A stretch of DNA of 45,777 nucleotides, taken from Hyphomicrobiales bacterium (GTDB lineage Bacteria > Pseudomonadota > Alphaproteobacteria > Rhizobiales > Rhizobiaceae). The position numbers were made by a program, and so were the translations under genes. Under the pieces are notes generated by a model. That model was not told the origin of the DNA. It ran no database searches and saw only the letters and a program-made list of their open reading frames with translations. Below, in pieces: positions 35,669 through 45,687 of the stretch. The DNA is taken from the NCBI GenBank assembly GCA_900472785.1, contig UCJH01000004.1, forward strand, positions 111,314-157,090, written 5' to 3'. Position 1 is the stretch's first letter, and every line of letters starts with the position of its first letter.

Positions 35669-36436
35669 TCAGGCTTCGGCTGCTTCTTCGAGCGCCGGTT
35701 CGACCGGCAGTTCGGCGGAAGCGCCGAGATCGCGGCCGGAAGCGCCCTGCTGACGGGCGATGCCGTCAAGCGCCGCACGCGAGATCAGATCGCAATAGAG
35801 CGAAATGGCGCGCGAAGCGTCGTCGTTGCCGGGGATCGGGAAGTCGATCTGGTCCGGGTCGCAGTTCGAGTCGATGATCGCGACGACCGGGATGCCGAGA
35901 CGCTTGGCTTCGTCAATGGCAATCGATTCCTTGTTGGTGTCGATGATGAACATCAGGTCCGGAACGCCGCCCATGTCGCGGATACCGCCGAGTGCGCGGT
36001 TGAGCTTTTCACGCTCGCGCTCGAGGTTCAGGCGTTCCTTCTTGGTGAAGCCGGAAGCTTCCGAATTCAGGATTTCGTCGAGCTTGCGCAGGCGCTGGAT
36101 CGAGTTCGAAATCGTCTTCCAGTTGGTCATCATGCCGCCGAGCCAGCGGGCATTGACGTAGTACTGAGCCGAACGCTTGGCAGCGTCAGCAATGATTTCG
36201 GACGCCTGGCGCTTGGTGCCGACGAACAGAACGCGACCGCCCTTGGCAACCGTGTCGCTGACCATCTGCAACGCGCGCGACAGCATCGGCACGGTCTGTG
36301 CGAGGTCGATAATGTGAACGTTGGAACGATCGCCGAAGATGTACGGCTTCATTTTCGGGTTCCAGCGGTGAGTCTGGTGACCGAAGTGAACGCCAGCTTC
36401 CAGAAGCTGACGCATGCTAAAATCAGGCAATGCCAT
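35669..36436 (-). CDS. rpsB: 30S ribosomal protein S2
   Basis: Small-subunit ribosomal protein. The 255-residue product has [60 protein letters not shown] and [20 protein letters not shown], with an acidic Ala/Glu-rich C-terminal tail usual in rhizobia. Start: the ATG at 36436 (MALPDFSM) has AGGAGAAAAAGG before it; an in-frame ATG at 36538 is unlike the family. It leads the rpsB-tsf-pyrH-frr block and has a good promoter candidate about 125 bases upstream. S2 is known to repress its own operon in E. coli; no matching leader fold was recognised here. Confidence 0.97.
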   Translation of the reverse strand: MALPDFSMRQLLEAGVHFGHQTHRWNPKMKPYIFGDRSNVHIIDLAQTVPMLSRALQMVSDTVAKGGRVLFVGTKRQASEIIADAAKRSAQYYVNARWLGGMMTNWKTISNSIQRLRKLDEILNSEASGFTKKERLNLEREREKLNRALGGIRDMGGVPDLMFIIDTNKESIAIDEAKRLGIPVVAIIDSNCDPDQIDFPIPGNDDASRAISLYCDLISRAALDGIARQQGASGRDLGASAELPVEPALEEAAEA

Positions 36437-36560
36437 GCCTTTTTCTCCTTTTCCGGTTGAACCTCCGCAAGGCAAACAGCACTTTCTTCGAAAGCGCCAC
36501 CGGGTGGAACTGACCGGATTTCTCCCGGACGGCCCCAAACCTTACGTGTGGAATGGGCTG

Positions 36561-36589
36561 CCCATACAAGCTGTCGCCCGATAAATCAA
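36561..36589 (-). promoter_or_regulatory. Probable rpsB operon promoter
   Basis: On the minus strand TTGATT and TATGGG are 17 bases apart, giving a leader of about 120 bases before rpsB. The position in the eipB-rpsB gap is right for the head of the long operon. Confidence 0.45.
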
Positions 36590-36632
36590 GTGCGAATGCC
36601 CGAAATCCGGCGCGCCTCTACTTGTAGTTCGG

Positions 36633-37460
36633 TTACTTGCAGTCCTCGGTCTTGAACATTTCGAGGTCCGCCAATTTGCCGCTGAGGACGAAATCGCCGT
36701 AGTCCATGGTCAGGTCGCGGGTGATGCCGTTGTCGTAAAGCTTGAACTGCATGCGGTAGATCGGCAGGGCGTCGCCGGTCGCATCGTCATTAAAGTAGGA
36801 GATGGTCACCGGCCAATAGGCCTTGGCCGCCATGGCCCCCGCCTTTCCGGCGTCCGTGTCGTCCGGCTTCGGCTGTTGCTCCTTGCCAACCATGGTCGTG
36901 GTAATCAGCGTCTTGTCGCCCGCATCCGAGCCGTCGAAGATGCGCGACTCGAAAAGGGTTTCACCCTTTTTCGCGTGGTCGATGACCTCAAGCATGTGCT
37001 CCGTCGGAAAAAGACTTTTGGCCAAATCCACCTGGCGCGTGTCCGGGGCAGTCAGGTCCACCGTCACGCCCTTGGCCGCCTCATGGGCCGAGCCGCGAAC
37101 TTCCTTGTCGAGTTTCTCGTCCGTGAAGGAGCGCGTCAGGAACCGGAAATTGCCGTTCTTCAAGTCTTCGTAAGTGGTCGTCTGCTGATCGGTCAGCTTC
37201 ACTTCGTCGCCGGTATCGACCTGCGTCACGAAACGGAAACTCACGGTATATCCCTCGCAGGCGGAACCGTTGAATTCATAGACCATGCGGCCGTACATGC
37301 CGGCTATGCCGGAGCGCTCGGAAGCATCCTTCAGTTCAAGATCATAGACGGCCCGGTGCGGAACCAGGATGCTCGCCGATGCGGCACCGATGCCGCCGGC
37401 CGTCACGACCGAGAAACACGTCGCCGCCATGATGGCAGAGACAAAGTCTGAACGAAACAT
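36633..37460 (-). CDS. eipB: Cell-envelope integrity protein EipB (DUF1849)
   Basis: Periplasmic beta-spiral protein conserved in Rhizobiales; in Brucella its loss weakens the envelope and reduces virulence. The 275-residue protein has a signal peptide (FVSAIMAATCFSVVTAGGIGAASA before SILVPHRA), then the family opening LVPHRAVYDLELKDASERSG, GMYGRMVYEFNGSACEGYTV, and ends FKTEDCK. Two cysteines, in NGSACEGY and in the last four residues, match the conserved disulfide of EipB. Start: the ATG at 37460 with AGGAGGAAACGG before it; an ATG at 37523 is too far. It is divergent from ridA and stands upstream of the rpsB operon on the same strand. Confidence 0.9.
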   Translation of the reverse strand: MFRSDFVSAIMAATCFSVVTAGGIGAASASILVPHRAVYDLELKDASERSGIAGMYGRMVYEFNGSACEGYTVSFRFVTQVDTGDEVKLTDQQTTTYEDLKNGNFRFLTRSFTDEKLDKEVRGSAHEAAKGVTVDLTAPDTRQVDLAKSLFPTEHMLEVIDHAKKGETLFESRIFDGSDAGDKTLITTTMVGKEQQPKPDDTDAGKAGAMAAKAYWPVTISYFNDDATGDALPIYRMQFKLYDNGITRDLTMDYGDFVLSGKLADLEMFKTEDCK

Positions 37461-37614
37461 CCGTTTCCTCCTGTTGGACTCGCCAGCGATGCTATAAGAA
37501 CGCATTTGGCAAAAGCGAGGCATATCCCATCATGAAGGGTTAAATTATCATTTCATGAATCTTGCCTTGCATGCAGCATTTGTAAACAAAAAACAACAAT
37601 CACCGGAGTCGTCC

Positions 37615-38082
37615 ATGTCCGCAGAGATCGAAGCACGCATCAAAGATTTGGGAATCACCATTCCGCAGGCCGCTATACCGGTCGCCAACTATGTTCCCTT
37701 CGTGATCAGTGGCTCGCATCTCTATATCTCCGGTCAGCTACCCATGGAGAACGGCAAGGTCGGCGTGACCGGTCATCTCGGCAAGGAAGTCGATGTCGCA
37801 ACCGGCCAGCGTGCCGCGGAGCTATGCGCAATCAACATTCTCGCCCAGGCCAAGTCCGCGCTTGGCGGTGACCTCGGCCGCATCGGCCGGATCGTCAAGA
37901 TCAACGGTTTCGTTGCTTCCATGCCCGAATTCGGCGAACAGCATCTCGTCATCAACGGCGCATCGAACCTCTTGGTGAAAATTCTCGGTGATGCAGGCAT
38001 TCATGCCCGCGCCGCGGTCGGTACGGCCTCCCTGCCATTCAATGCCGCCGTCGAGATCGACGCCATCATCGAAATCGCCTGA
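37615..38082 (+). CDS. RidA-family protein (YjgF/YER057c/UK114)
   Basis: A 155-residue protein of the RidA/Rid superfamily. RidA proper deaminates reactive enamine/imine intermediates from PLP enzymes; subfamilies with other or unknown roles exist. Visible features: LYISGQLPMENGKVGVTGHL, LGRIGRIVKINGFVASMPEF, and the C-terminal HARAAVGTASLPFNAAVEID with an Arg in the position used by RidA for the substrate carboxylate. It is longer than E. coli RidA (128), as in the bacterial subfamily with an N-terminal extension. Start: the ATG at 37615 (MSAEIEARIK) has GGAG seven bases upstream; an ATG at 37555 would add 20 residues. First of four closely spaced plus-strand genes. Confidence 0.9.
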   Translation: MSAEIEARIKDLGITIPQAAIPVANYVPFVISGSHLYISGQLPMENGKVGVTGHLGKEVDVATGQRAAELCAINILAQAKSALGGDLGRIGRIVKINGFVASMPEFGEQHLVINGASNLLVKILGDAGIHARAAVGTASLPFNAAVEIDAIIEIA

Positions 38083-38098
38083 TCAGGATCGTATTCCC

Positions 38099-38824
38099 AT
38101 GAAAGATCTGTCCTGGCTGACAGCACAGCCGGTCGCCCATCGCGGCTACCACGACATGAACAAGACCGTTTGGGAAAATACACTCTCGGCCTTTTCCCGC
38201 GCCGCCGATGCCGGCTTCGCCATCGAATGCGACCTGCAGTACACGGCCGACAGCGTCCCGGTCGTCTTTCACGACGGCGACATGCAGCGGCTGTGCGGCG
38301 TAAAGGGCGATGTCCGTGCCAAGACGGCCGGCGAGCTGGGCCTCTTCTCCATCGGTGGCACGTCCGACAAGGTGCCGACGCTTGGCGCCCTGCTTCGGCT
38401 GGTCAAGGGCCGGGTGCCGATCATCCTGGAACTGAAGGGACGCAAGGGCGATGACGAAGGTTTTGCCGACGCGGTCCTGGAAGCGCTGGAAGACTATTCC
38501 GGGCCCGTCGCCCTGATGAGCTTCGACCACTGGCTGCTCAAGGACCTGAAGGCGCTCGATCCGCCTTTCCCGATCGGCCTGACGGCGGAAGGCGCCAATC
38601 CCGACACATTTCAGGTTCACGAAGAAGCGATGCAGCTCGGGCTTGATTTCATTTCCTATTTCTACGGGCATTTGCCGAATTCCTTCATCACCAAGGAACG
38701 CGCTCAGGGACTGCCGGTCATAACCTGGACGGTGCGCGACCAGGCCGCAGTCGAGCATACCTTCGCGCATGCCGACCAGATGACGTTCGAAGGCTTCGAC
38801 CCGAGAGAAAGGGCGATCGCGTAA
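38099..38824 (+). CDS. Glycerophosphodiester phosphodiesterase (GDPD), cytosolic type
   Basis: Hydrolyses glycerophosphodiesters to glycerol-3-phosphate and an alcohol. The 241-residue protein has the GDPD catalytic set: His in PVAHRGYHDMNK, Glu in WENTLSAF, Glu-x-Asp in FAIECDLQYTADSVPVVF followed by HDG, and IILELKG and TVRDQAAVEHTF later. No signal peptide, so it is likely a UgpQ-like cytosolic enzyme. Start: the ATG at 38099 (MKDLSWLTAQPVAHRG) lies 16 bases after ridA; upstream in-frame ATGs would lie inside ridA. Three bases separate it from the next gene, so they are read together. Substrate unknown. Confidence 0.92.
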   Translation: MKDLSWLTAQPVAHRGYHDMNKTVWENTLSAFSRAADAGFAIECDLQYTADSVPVVFHDGDMQRLCGVKGDVRAKTAGELGLFSIGGTSDKVPTLGALLRLVKGRVPIILELKGRKGDDEGFADAVLEALEDYSGPVALMSFDHWLLKDLKALDPPFPIGLTAEGANPDTFQVHEEAMQLGLDFISYFYGHLPNSFITKERAQGLPVITWTVRDQAAVEHTFAHADQMTFEGFDPRERAIA

Positions 38825-38827
38825 CGC

Positions 38828-40027
38828 ATGGCTGGCGAGGTCAGGATTCGCATCGAAACGTCCTTCACCGACATTGCCCCGGACAGCTGGAACAGGCTGT
38901 CCGGGGCCTCGAAAGATCAATCAAGCGTCATCTACAATCCGTTCGTCTCGCATGCCTATCTGTCGTCGCTGGAAGAATCCGGCTCGGCCACGGCGGAAAC
39001 GGGCTGGCTGGGCCAGCATCTGTTGCTGGAGGACGAGCAGGGCAAACTCGACGGCGCGCTTCTCTGCTACATGAAGAACCATAGCCAGGGCGAATACGTC
39101 TTCGACCATTCCTGGGCCGATGCCTTCGAGCGGGCCGGCGGTCGCTATTACCCGAAGCTGCAATGCTCCGTGCCGTTCACACCGGCGACGGGCCCTCGCC
39201 TGTTGCATGCGGCGGGGAGCGATTGCTCTAAGGTGCAGGCGGGCCTTGCCGCGGGGCTCAAGGAACTTGCCCGCCGTCACGCGATCTCCTCGGCGCATGT
39301 CACCTTCCTGACGCCCGAAGAGATTCCACCGCTCGAAAATGCCGGTTTCCTGCACCGCACCGACCAGCAATTTCATTTCACCAATGCCGGCTACGGATCG
39401 CACGACGATTTCCTGGATACATTGGCATCGCGCAAGCGCAAGGCGCTGAAAAAGGAGCGCCGCGCTGCGCTCGAAAACGGCATCACCATCGACTGGCTGA
39501 CCGGCAAGGATTTGACGGAAGCCGTCTGGGACCAGTTTTTTGCCTTCTACATGGATACCGGCAGCCGCAAGTGGGGCCGCCCCTATCTGACGCGAAAATT
39601 CTACTCGCTAATCGGCGAGCGCATGGCCGAAGACGTCTTGCTGGTCATGGCGAAGCGCGACGGCCGCTACATCGCGGGCGCCATCAACTTCATCGGCGGC
39701 GATGCGCTCTACGGCCGTCACTGGGGTGCGATCGAGGATCACCCGTTCCTGCATTTCGAGGTCTGCTATCATCAGGCGATCGACTTCGCGATCTCCAGGG
39801 GACTGGCCCGCGTCGAGGCCGGCGCGCAGGGCGAACACAAGCTTGCCCGCGGCTATCTGCCGGTCACCACCCATTCGGCGCACTACATCGCTCATCCGGG
39901 GCTGTCGCGGGCCGTCGCCGACTATCTCAGGCGCGAGCGCCAGGAGGTTGAGCAGATCGGCGGCATCCTCGCCGACCACAGCCCCTTCCGCAAAGGCGAA
40001 CGCCAGGATCCGGATCGCGACGACTAA
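38828..40027 (+). CDS. FemAB/GNAT-like protein (peptidogalycan biosynthesis family, COG3146)
   Basis: A 399-residue protein of the family annotated as GNAT N-acetyltransferase or peptidogalycan biosynthesis protein (PF04339, FemAB_like). Family markers are GEYVFDHSWADAFERAGGRY with YYPKLQCSVPFTPATGPRLL, SRKRKALKKERRAALENGIT, FYMDTGSRKWGRPYLTRKF, and LARVEAGAQGEHKLARGYLP with TTHSAHYIAH. No signal peptide or membrane helix. The fold suggests acyl or aminoacyl transfer, but no member has, to my knowledge, a proven reaction. It starts at the ATG at 38828, three bases after the GDPD stop, and the HIT gene follows after 29 bases. Confidence 0.88.
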   Translation: MAGEVRIRIETSFTDIAPDSWNRLSGASKDQSSVIYNPFVSHAYLSSLEESGSATAETGWLGQHLLLEDEQGKLDGALLCYMKNHSQGEYVFDHSWADAFERAGGRYYPKLQCSVPFTPATGPRLLHAAGSDCSKVQAGLAAGLKELARRHAISSAHVTFLTPEEIPPLENAGFLHRTDQQFHFTNAGYGSHDDFLDTLASRKRKALKKERRAALENGITIDWLTGKDLTEAVWDQFFAFYMDTGSRKWGRPYLTRKFYSLIGERMAEDVLLVMAKRDGRYIAGAINFIGGDALYGRHWGAIEDHPFLHFEVCYHQAIDFAISRGLARVEAGAQGEHKLARGYLPVTTHSAHYIAHPGLSRAVADYLRRERQEVEQIGGILADHSPFRKGERQDPDRDD

Positions 40028-40056
40028 AATAAGATGATATCAGGGAGACAGATGCG

Positions 40057-40488
40057 ATGAACGGTTCAAGCTACGACAGCAGCAACATCTTTGCCAAAAT
40101 CCTGCGCGGCGAGATTCCGGCGCACAAGGTCTATGAAGACGAAGCGACGCTTGCCTTCATGGACGTCATGCCACAGGCGGAAGGCCATATTCTGGTCATT
40201 CCAAAAATTGCGTCGCGCAATATTCTGGATGCGGATCCGGCGACGCTTGCCGGGTTGATCGCCGTCGTGCAGAAGGTGGCGGTCGCGGCCAAGGACGCAT
40301 TCGACGCCGATGGGATCACCATCATGCAGTTCAACGAGGCGCCGGCCGGGCAATCGGTGTTTCATCTGCATTTTCATGTGATTCCGCGCAAGGAAGGCGC
40401 CGGATTGCGGCCGCATTCAGGAAAAATGGAAGACGGCGCGGTGCTGGCTGCCAATGCGGCGAAGATCAAGGCGGCATTGAAGGACTGA
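40057..40488 (+). CDS. HIT-family nucleotide-binding hydrolase
   Basis: A 143-residue histidine-triad protein. It opens with SSNIFAKILRGEIPAHKVYE and DEATLAFMDVMPQAEGHILV and carries the catalytic triad in VFHLHFHVIPR. HinT-type members hydrolyse nucleoside phosphoramidates such as AMP-lysine; the substrate here is unknown. The ATG at 40057 is preceded by AGGGAGA. Last of the four plus-strand genes; its stop is only nine bases from the convergent azlD stop, with no terminator seen between them. Confidence 0.93.
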   Translation: MNGSSYDSSNIFAKILRGEIPAHKVYEDEATLAFMDVMPQAEGHILVIPKIASRNILDADPATLAGLIAVVQKVAVAAKDAFDADGITIMQFNEAPAGQSVFHLHFHVIPRKEGAGLRPHSGKMEDGAVLAANAAKIKAALKD

Positions 40489-40497
40489 CGCGGCCGG

Positions 40498-40842
40498 TCA
40501 GAAGCCGAGCCAGAAAAGCCCTGCGGCCACAACTGCAATAGATGTGCCGATGCCAACGGCCGGCCGCTGGCGGCTGCCGAAAAACGCGGCAGTCCCGACT
40601 GCGATCGCGCCCAGGCGCAGCCACAGCGGCGACTGTTCGAGAATGCCCGTCGGATAGAGGATCAGCTTGGCGACCACCGCGGCCACCAGCGCCGTGGCGA
40701 CCGCTCTCACCCAGTTCAGCGCCTCGGAATCCTCGCGCAACCGGTTGCCGGCGAGAACGCCGAGCCAGCGCCACAGGTCCGTCGCCAGCCAGCCGGCGAT
40801 GGCAATGAAGGCATAGGCCCACCAGCCGTCATCCCAACTCAT
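40498..40842 (-). CDS. azlD: AzlD-family small membrane subunit
   Basis: A 114-residue protein with four hydrophobic segments (YAFIAIAGWLATDLWRWLGV, VRAVATALVAAVVAKLILYP, LWLRLGAIAVGTAAFF, VGIGTSIAVVAAGLFWLGF), as in AzlD, the small partner of AzlC. In Bacillus AzlCD exports branched-chain amino acids and gives 4-azaleucine resistance. The ATG overlaps the azlC stop by four bases (ATGA), so the pair is translationally coupled. The family is diverse and the substrate here is not known. Confidence 0.88.
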   Translation of the reverse strand: MSWDDGWWAYAFIAIAGWLATDLWRWLGVLAGNRLREDSEALNWVRAVATALVAAVVAKLILYPTGILEQSPLWLRLGAIAVGTAAFFGSRQRPAVGIGTSIAVVAAGLFWLGF

Positions 40843-41576
40843 AAGCGTGCACTCCGCTTCAGCCGCCAGTTGCGTTCAAGCGCCCAGGCGAGCGTGCCGC
40901 CGCCAACGCCCGCCAGCAAGATATCGAATTCCGGTGCCAGCCAGTAGAACAGAGGCCCGGCCGCAAGACCGATGATCAGCGCCACGTAAATCACCGGATG
41001 GCGCGCGGAACTCCAGATCGAAGCGAGAAAATAGACCGGCGTCAGGAAGAACAGGCAGCCGGCGATGATCGGCGGAAAATCCGCCACGAACCGGTAGACG
41101 ATCGCCACGAGTGCCATGTTGGTCAGAACCAGCGTGATACCGAAACCGGCGAAGAAGGCGATGCGGTGCTGGCGTGGGACGCTCTGGACGCGCTCCATGG
41201 CGAAGACCCAGGCGGTGATGGCCACGAAATGCGAGAGAAACAGCAGCAGCCAGGTGGGTGTCCGGGCAGTGCGGATTTCAGGGATCAGCGCCGCCACCAT
41301 CGGCATCAGCCGGATCGAGGACAGCGTTACGGCGATGAAGGCGGTCAAGAGATTGGCGCCGCCCATGATCGAGCCGACCAGAATGACCTTGGCCGGCAAC
41401 GCCCAGACGACACCAACCATGAACACGACCTGCTCTACCGGCACACCGGCCTGGGCGGTGAAAGCGCAGAAACCGACAAAGGACAGCATGAGAATGATCG
41501 CCGGCAGGCTGAAGATGCCGCGCATGCCGGTCAGGAACCAGTCCTTACGTGTTCCTTCGTTCTCGCTGATGTCCAT
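40839..41576 (-). CDS. azlC: AzlC-family branched-chain amino acid permease
   Basis: Large subunit of the AzlCD exporter, 245 residues, with about six or seven membrane helices (for example FSLPAIILMLSFVGFCAFTA, EQVVFMVGVVWALPAKVILV, VIYVALIIGLAAGPLFYWLA). The FTAQAGVPVEQVVFMVGVVW and LSSIRLMPMVAALIPEIRTA segments are typical of AzlC. Start: the ATG at 41576 (MDISENEGTRKDWF); an in-frame ATG at 41603 lies inside the clpA terminator hairpin region. azlD overlaps its 3' end. A strong terminator separates it from clpA upstream, so azlCD must have its own promoter, which I could not place in the short gap. Confidence 0.9.
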   Translation of the reverse strand: MDISENEGTRKDWFLTGMRGIFSLPAIILMLSFVGFCAFTAQAGVPVEQVVFMVGVVWALPAKVILVGSIMGGANLLTAFIAVTLSSIRLMPMVAALIPEIRTARTPTWLLLFLSHFVAITAWVFAMERVQSVPRQHRIAFFAGFGITLVLTNMALVAIVYRFVADFPPIIAGCLFFLTPVYFLASIWSSARHPVIYVALIIGLAAGPLFYWLAPEFDILLAGVGGGTLAWALERNWRLKRSARL

Positions 41577-41607
41577 TAGAATTCCAAAGATGCCCCGCAC
41601 CACAAAA

Positions 41608-41641
41608 AATCAGTGCCGGACGAGGACGCCCGGCACTGATT
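41608..41641 (-). terminator. Rho-independent terminator of clpS-clpA
   Basis: Perfect 12-bp stem AATCAGTGCCGG / CCGGCACTGATT with a 10-base loop. On the minus strand it is followed by a T-run, about 17 bases after the clpA stop. Confidence 0.9.
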
Positions 41642-41658
41642 GATTTTCGACATTCGGC

Positions 41659-44190
<2,532 letters not shown>

Positions 44191-44200
44191 GTTCAGTTCC

Positions 44201-44554
44201 TCATTTCTTTTCCATGACGCATTGCAGCGGGTGCTGATGTTCGCGGGCGAAATCCATCACCTGCGTCACTTTGGTTTCGGCCACCTCGTAGGTGAAAACA
44301 CCGCATTCACCCACGCCGTGATTGTGAACATGGAGCATGATGTGCGTGGCCGCTTCGCGATCCTTCTGGAAGAAACGCTCCAGAATATGGATCACGAATT
44401 CCATCGGCGTGTAGTCGTCATTCAGAAGCAGGACACGATACAGGTTCGGCTTCTTCGTCTTGGCTTTTGTCCGGGTTATGACGGAGGTGCCACGGTTGGC
44501 ATTGTCTCCGTCTCCCTCGCTGCCCTTTTGCATCCGGACCGGCATGGCGATCAT
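44201..44554 (-). CDS. clpS: ATP-dependent Clp protease adaptor ClpS
   Basis: N-recognin that delivers proteins with destabilising N-terminal residues to ClpA. The 117-residue product has a flexible N-terminus (about 30 residues), then the ClpS core: [20 protein letters not shown] with the Asp/hydrophobic binding pocket, [20 protein letters not shown] and the conserved end [14 protein letters not shown]. Length and start ([11 protein letters not shown]) match the rhizobial ClpS1 type. It is the first gene of clpS-clpA, ten bases before the clpA GTG. A promoter candidate lies about 85-115 bases upstream. Confidence 0.96.
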   Translation of the reverse strand: MIAMPVRMQKGSEGDGDNANRGTSVITRTKAKTKKPNLYRVLLLNDDYTPMEFVIHILERFFQKDREAATHIMLHVHNHGVGECGVFTYEVAETKVTQVMDFAREHQHPLQCVMEKK

Positions 44555-44639
44555 TCTTCTTCATTCCCTTGGACAGCCGCAAACCCTGGGAGAAGGATGC
44601 GACATGTGCGTGACACATAATCTAGTGGTTCTTTTTCAG

Positions 44640-44667
44640 ATTTTAAGACTGTTCTTCTGCACTGCAA
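44640..44667 (-). promoter_or_regulatory. Possible clpS promoter
   Basis: On the minus strand TTGCAG and TAAAAT are 16 bases apart, giving a leader of about 80 bases before clpS. Called by eye. Confidence 0.42.
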
Positions 44668-44746
44668 TCACATTTGCATTCGTCGACGCAAGATTGAGCG
44701 ACTTTCCCTAGGGTATCCCCGCTTGCCCCATCCTGCAAACAACAAA

Positions 44747-44775
44747 AAACCGGCTGCGGGCGCCGCAGCCGGTTT
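44747..44775 (-). terminator. Rho-independent terminator of the phasin gene
   Basis: Stem AAACCGGCTGCGG / CCGCAGCCGGTTT with a 3-base loop, followed by a T-run on the minus strand, 30 bases after the phasin stop. Confidence 0.9.
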
Positions 44776-44804
44776 CGATCTAGCAAATTTCGCTATCGCG
44801 CAGC

Positions 44805-45158
44805 TTACGCCGCAGCGGCGGCCTTGACGGCAGCGGTGGTCTTGGCGACCGGCGCCTCATAGGGCTTGTAGGCGTCCTTGGCGAGGTCGGCATACATTTC
44901 GCCGATCTTCGTGGCTTCGGAAACATAGCCCTCGTAGGCGGACTTGATATAGCCGGTCTGAAGTTCGAACGCTGCTTCAACGCTCTTCACGCTCGTCAGC
45001 TTTTCGACATGGGCGATGCTGTCTTCGAAAGACTTCTTGGAATAATCGGCAGCCTCTGTAGCGATCGCCTGAAACGCCTTGGTCAGAGCAGAATAGCTCT
45101 TGATCATCGTGTCCAGGTTTTCCTTGCTCTTCTTGTTCGCGTCTTCGAAATTGAACAT
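44805..45158 (-). CDS. Phasin-family granule-associated protein
   Basis: A 117-residue, mostly alpha-helical protein of the Phasin_2 type: MFNFEDANKKSKENLDTMIK, YSALTKAFQAIATEAADYSK, KSFEDSIAHVEKLTSVKSVE and AAFELQTGYIKSAYEGYVSE are characteristic. It ends in an Ala/Lys-rich tail. Phasins coat polyhydroxyalkanoate granules; small rhizobial members may have wider roles, so PHB granule binding is inferred. Start: the ATG at 45158 with AAGGAG nine bases upstream; an ATG at 45206 would lie in the promoter. A strong promoter and a strong terminator flank it, so it is probably a highly expressed single gene. Confidence 0.9.
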   Translation of the reverse strand: MFNFEDANKKSKENLDTMIKSYSALTKAFQAIATEAADYSKKSFEDSIAHVEKLTSVKSVEAAFELQTGYIKSAYEGYVSEATKIGEMYADLAKDAYKPYEAPVAKTTAAVKAAAAA

Positions 45159-45193
45159 CCGGTTGCTCCTTGTGGCCGGTCTACAGTGAAAAC

Positions 45194-45222
45194 ACTTTAG
45201 GTGCATCGCACAAAAAAGTCAA
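45194..45222 (-). promoter_or_regulatory. Strong promoter of the phasin gene
   Basis: On the minus strand TTGACT and TAAAGT are exactly 17 bases apart, the best promoter match in the window. It would start the transcript about 30 bases before the phasin ATG. Confidence 0.6.
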
Positions 45223-45335
45223 TATAAGCGTGCAGCGCAATAAAATCCTGCGATTGCAAAGGCTTGATGAAAACTCGCAAAATTTTGAAAATTTAAGCGA
45301 AAACGCTGCAAAAAAGTATGATTTTTAACGAAAAA

Positions 45336-45361
45336 CCCGCCCTGATTGCGCAGGACGGGTC
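45336..45361 (-). terminator. Terminator after the DUF3126 gene
   Basis: ACCCG-C-CCTG / CAGG-A-CGGGT, nine pairs with one mismatch, followed by a run of five T on the minus strand, about 27 bases after the DUF3126 stop. Confidence 0.75.
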
Positions 45362-45387
45362 AAATTCCACGAATTTCGCTTAACCGC

Positions 45388-45591
45388 TTACAGGTCGATG
45401 TCGAGGATCGCCATCGAGAAGCTATAGGACAGTTCGCCGTCCTCTTCGTCGCGGAAGACGACGCCAAGAAATTCGTCGCCGAGATAGACCTCTGCGGATT
45501 CGTCCTTCTTCGCGCGCGCCTTGATAACCATTCCCTGGTTGAAGGTGCGTTTGAAATAGGCTTCCAGCTTTCTGATTTCTTCGGGCTTCAA
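45388..45591 (-). CDS. DUF3126 family protein
   Basis: Small conserved alphaproteobacterial protein of unknown function, 67 residues from the chosen start. It reads KPEEIRKLEAYFKRTFNQGM, VIKARAKKDESAEVYLGDEF, LGVVFRDEEDGELSYSFSMA and ends ILDIDL; no catalytic motif or membrane helix is seen. Start: a TTG at 45591 has GGAG seven bases upstream and gives the family-length N-terminus (MKPEEI). An in-frame ATG at 45633, also with a usable GAGG, would add 14 residues and is the alternative. It follows cysE closely (96 bases between the cysE stop and the TTG), which is a common pairing in rhizobia. Confidence 0.82.
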   Translation of the reverse strand: MKPEEIRKLEAYFKRTFNQGMVIKARAKKDESAEVYLGDEFLGVVFRDEEDGELSYSFSMAILDIDL

Positions 45592-45687
45592 GTCATTTCT
45601 CCAGTGTCGTTTGATTTGCGCCGCTTCTCGCATGGAGCCTCAAGAGGTGTAAACCCCTTGCGACTGCCTTCATGCATCCAAAGCCGA

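Noticed and set aside
44555-44804. A possible small RNA or tRNA between clpS and the phasin gene
   Set aside because: Only the clpS promoter candidate and the phasin terminator are seen; no cloverleaf or independent promoter-terminator pair.
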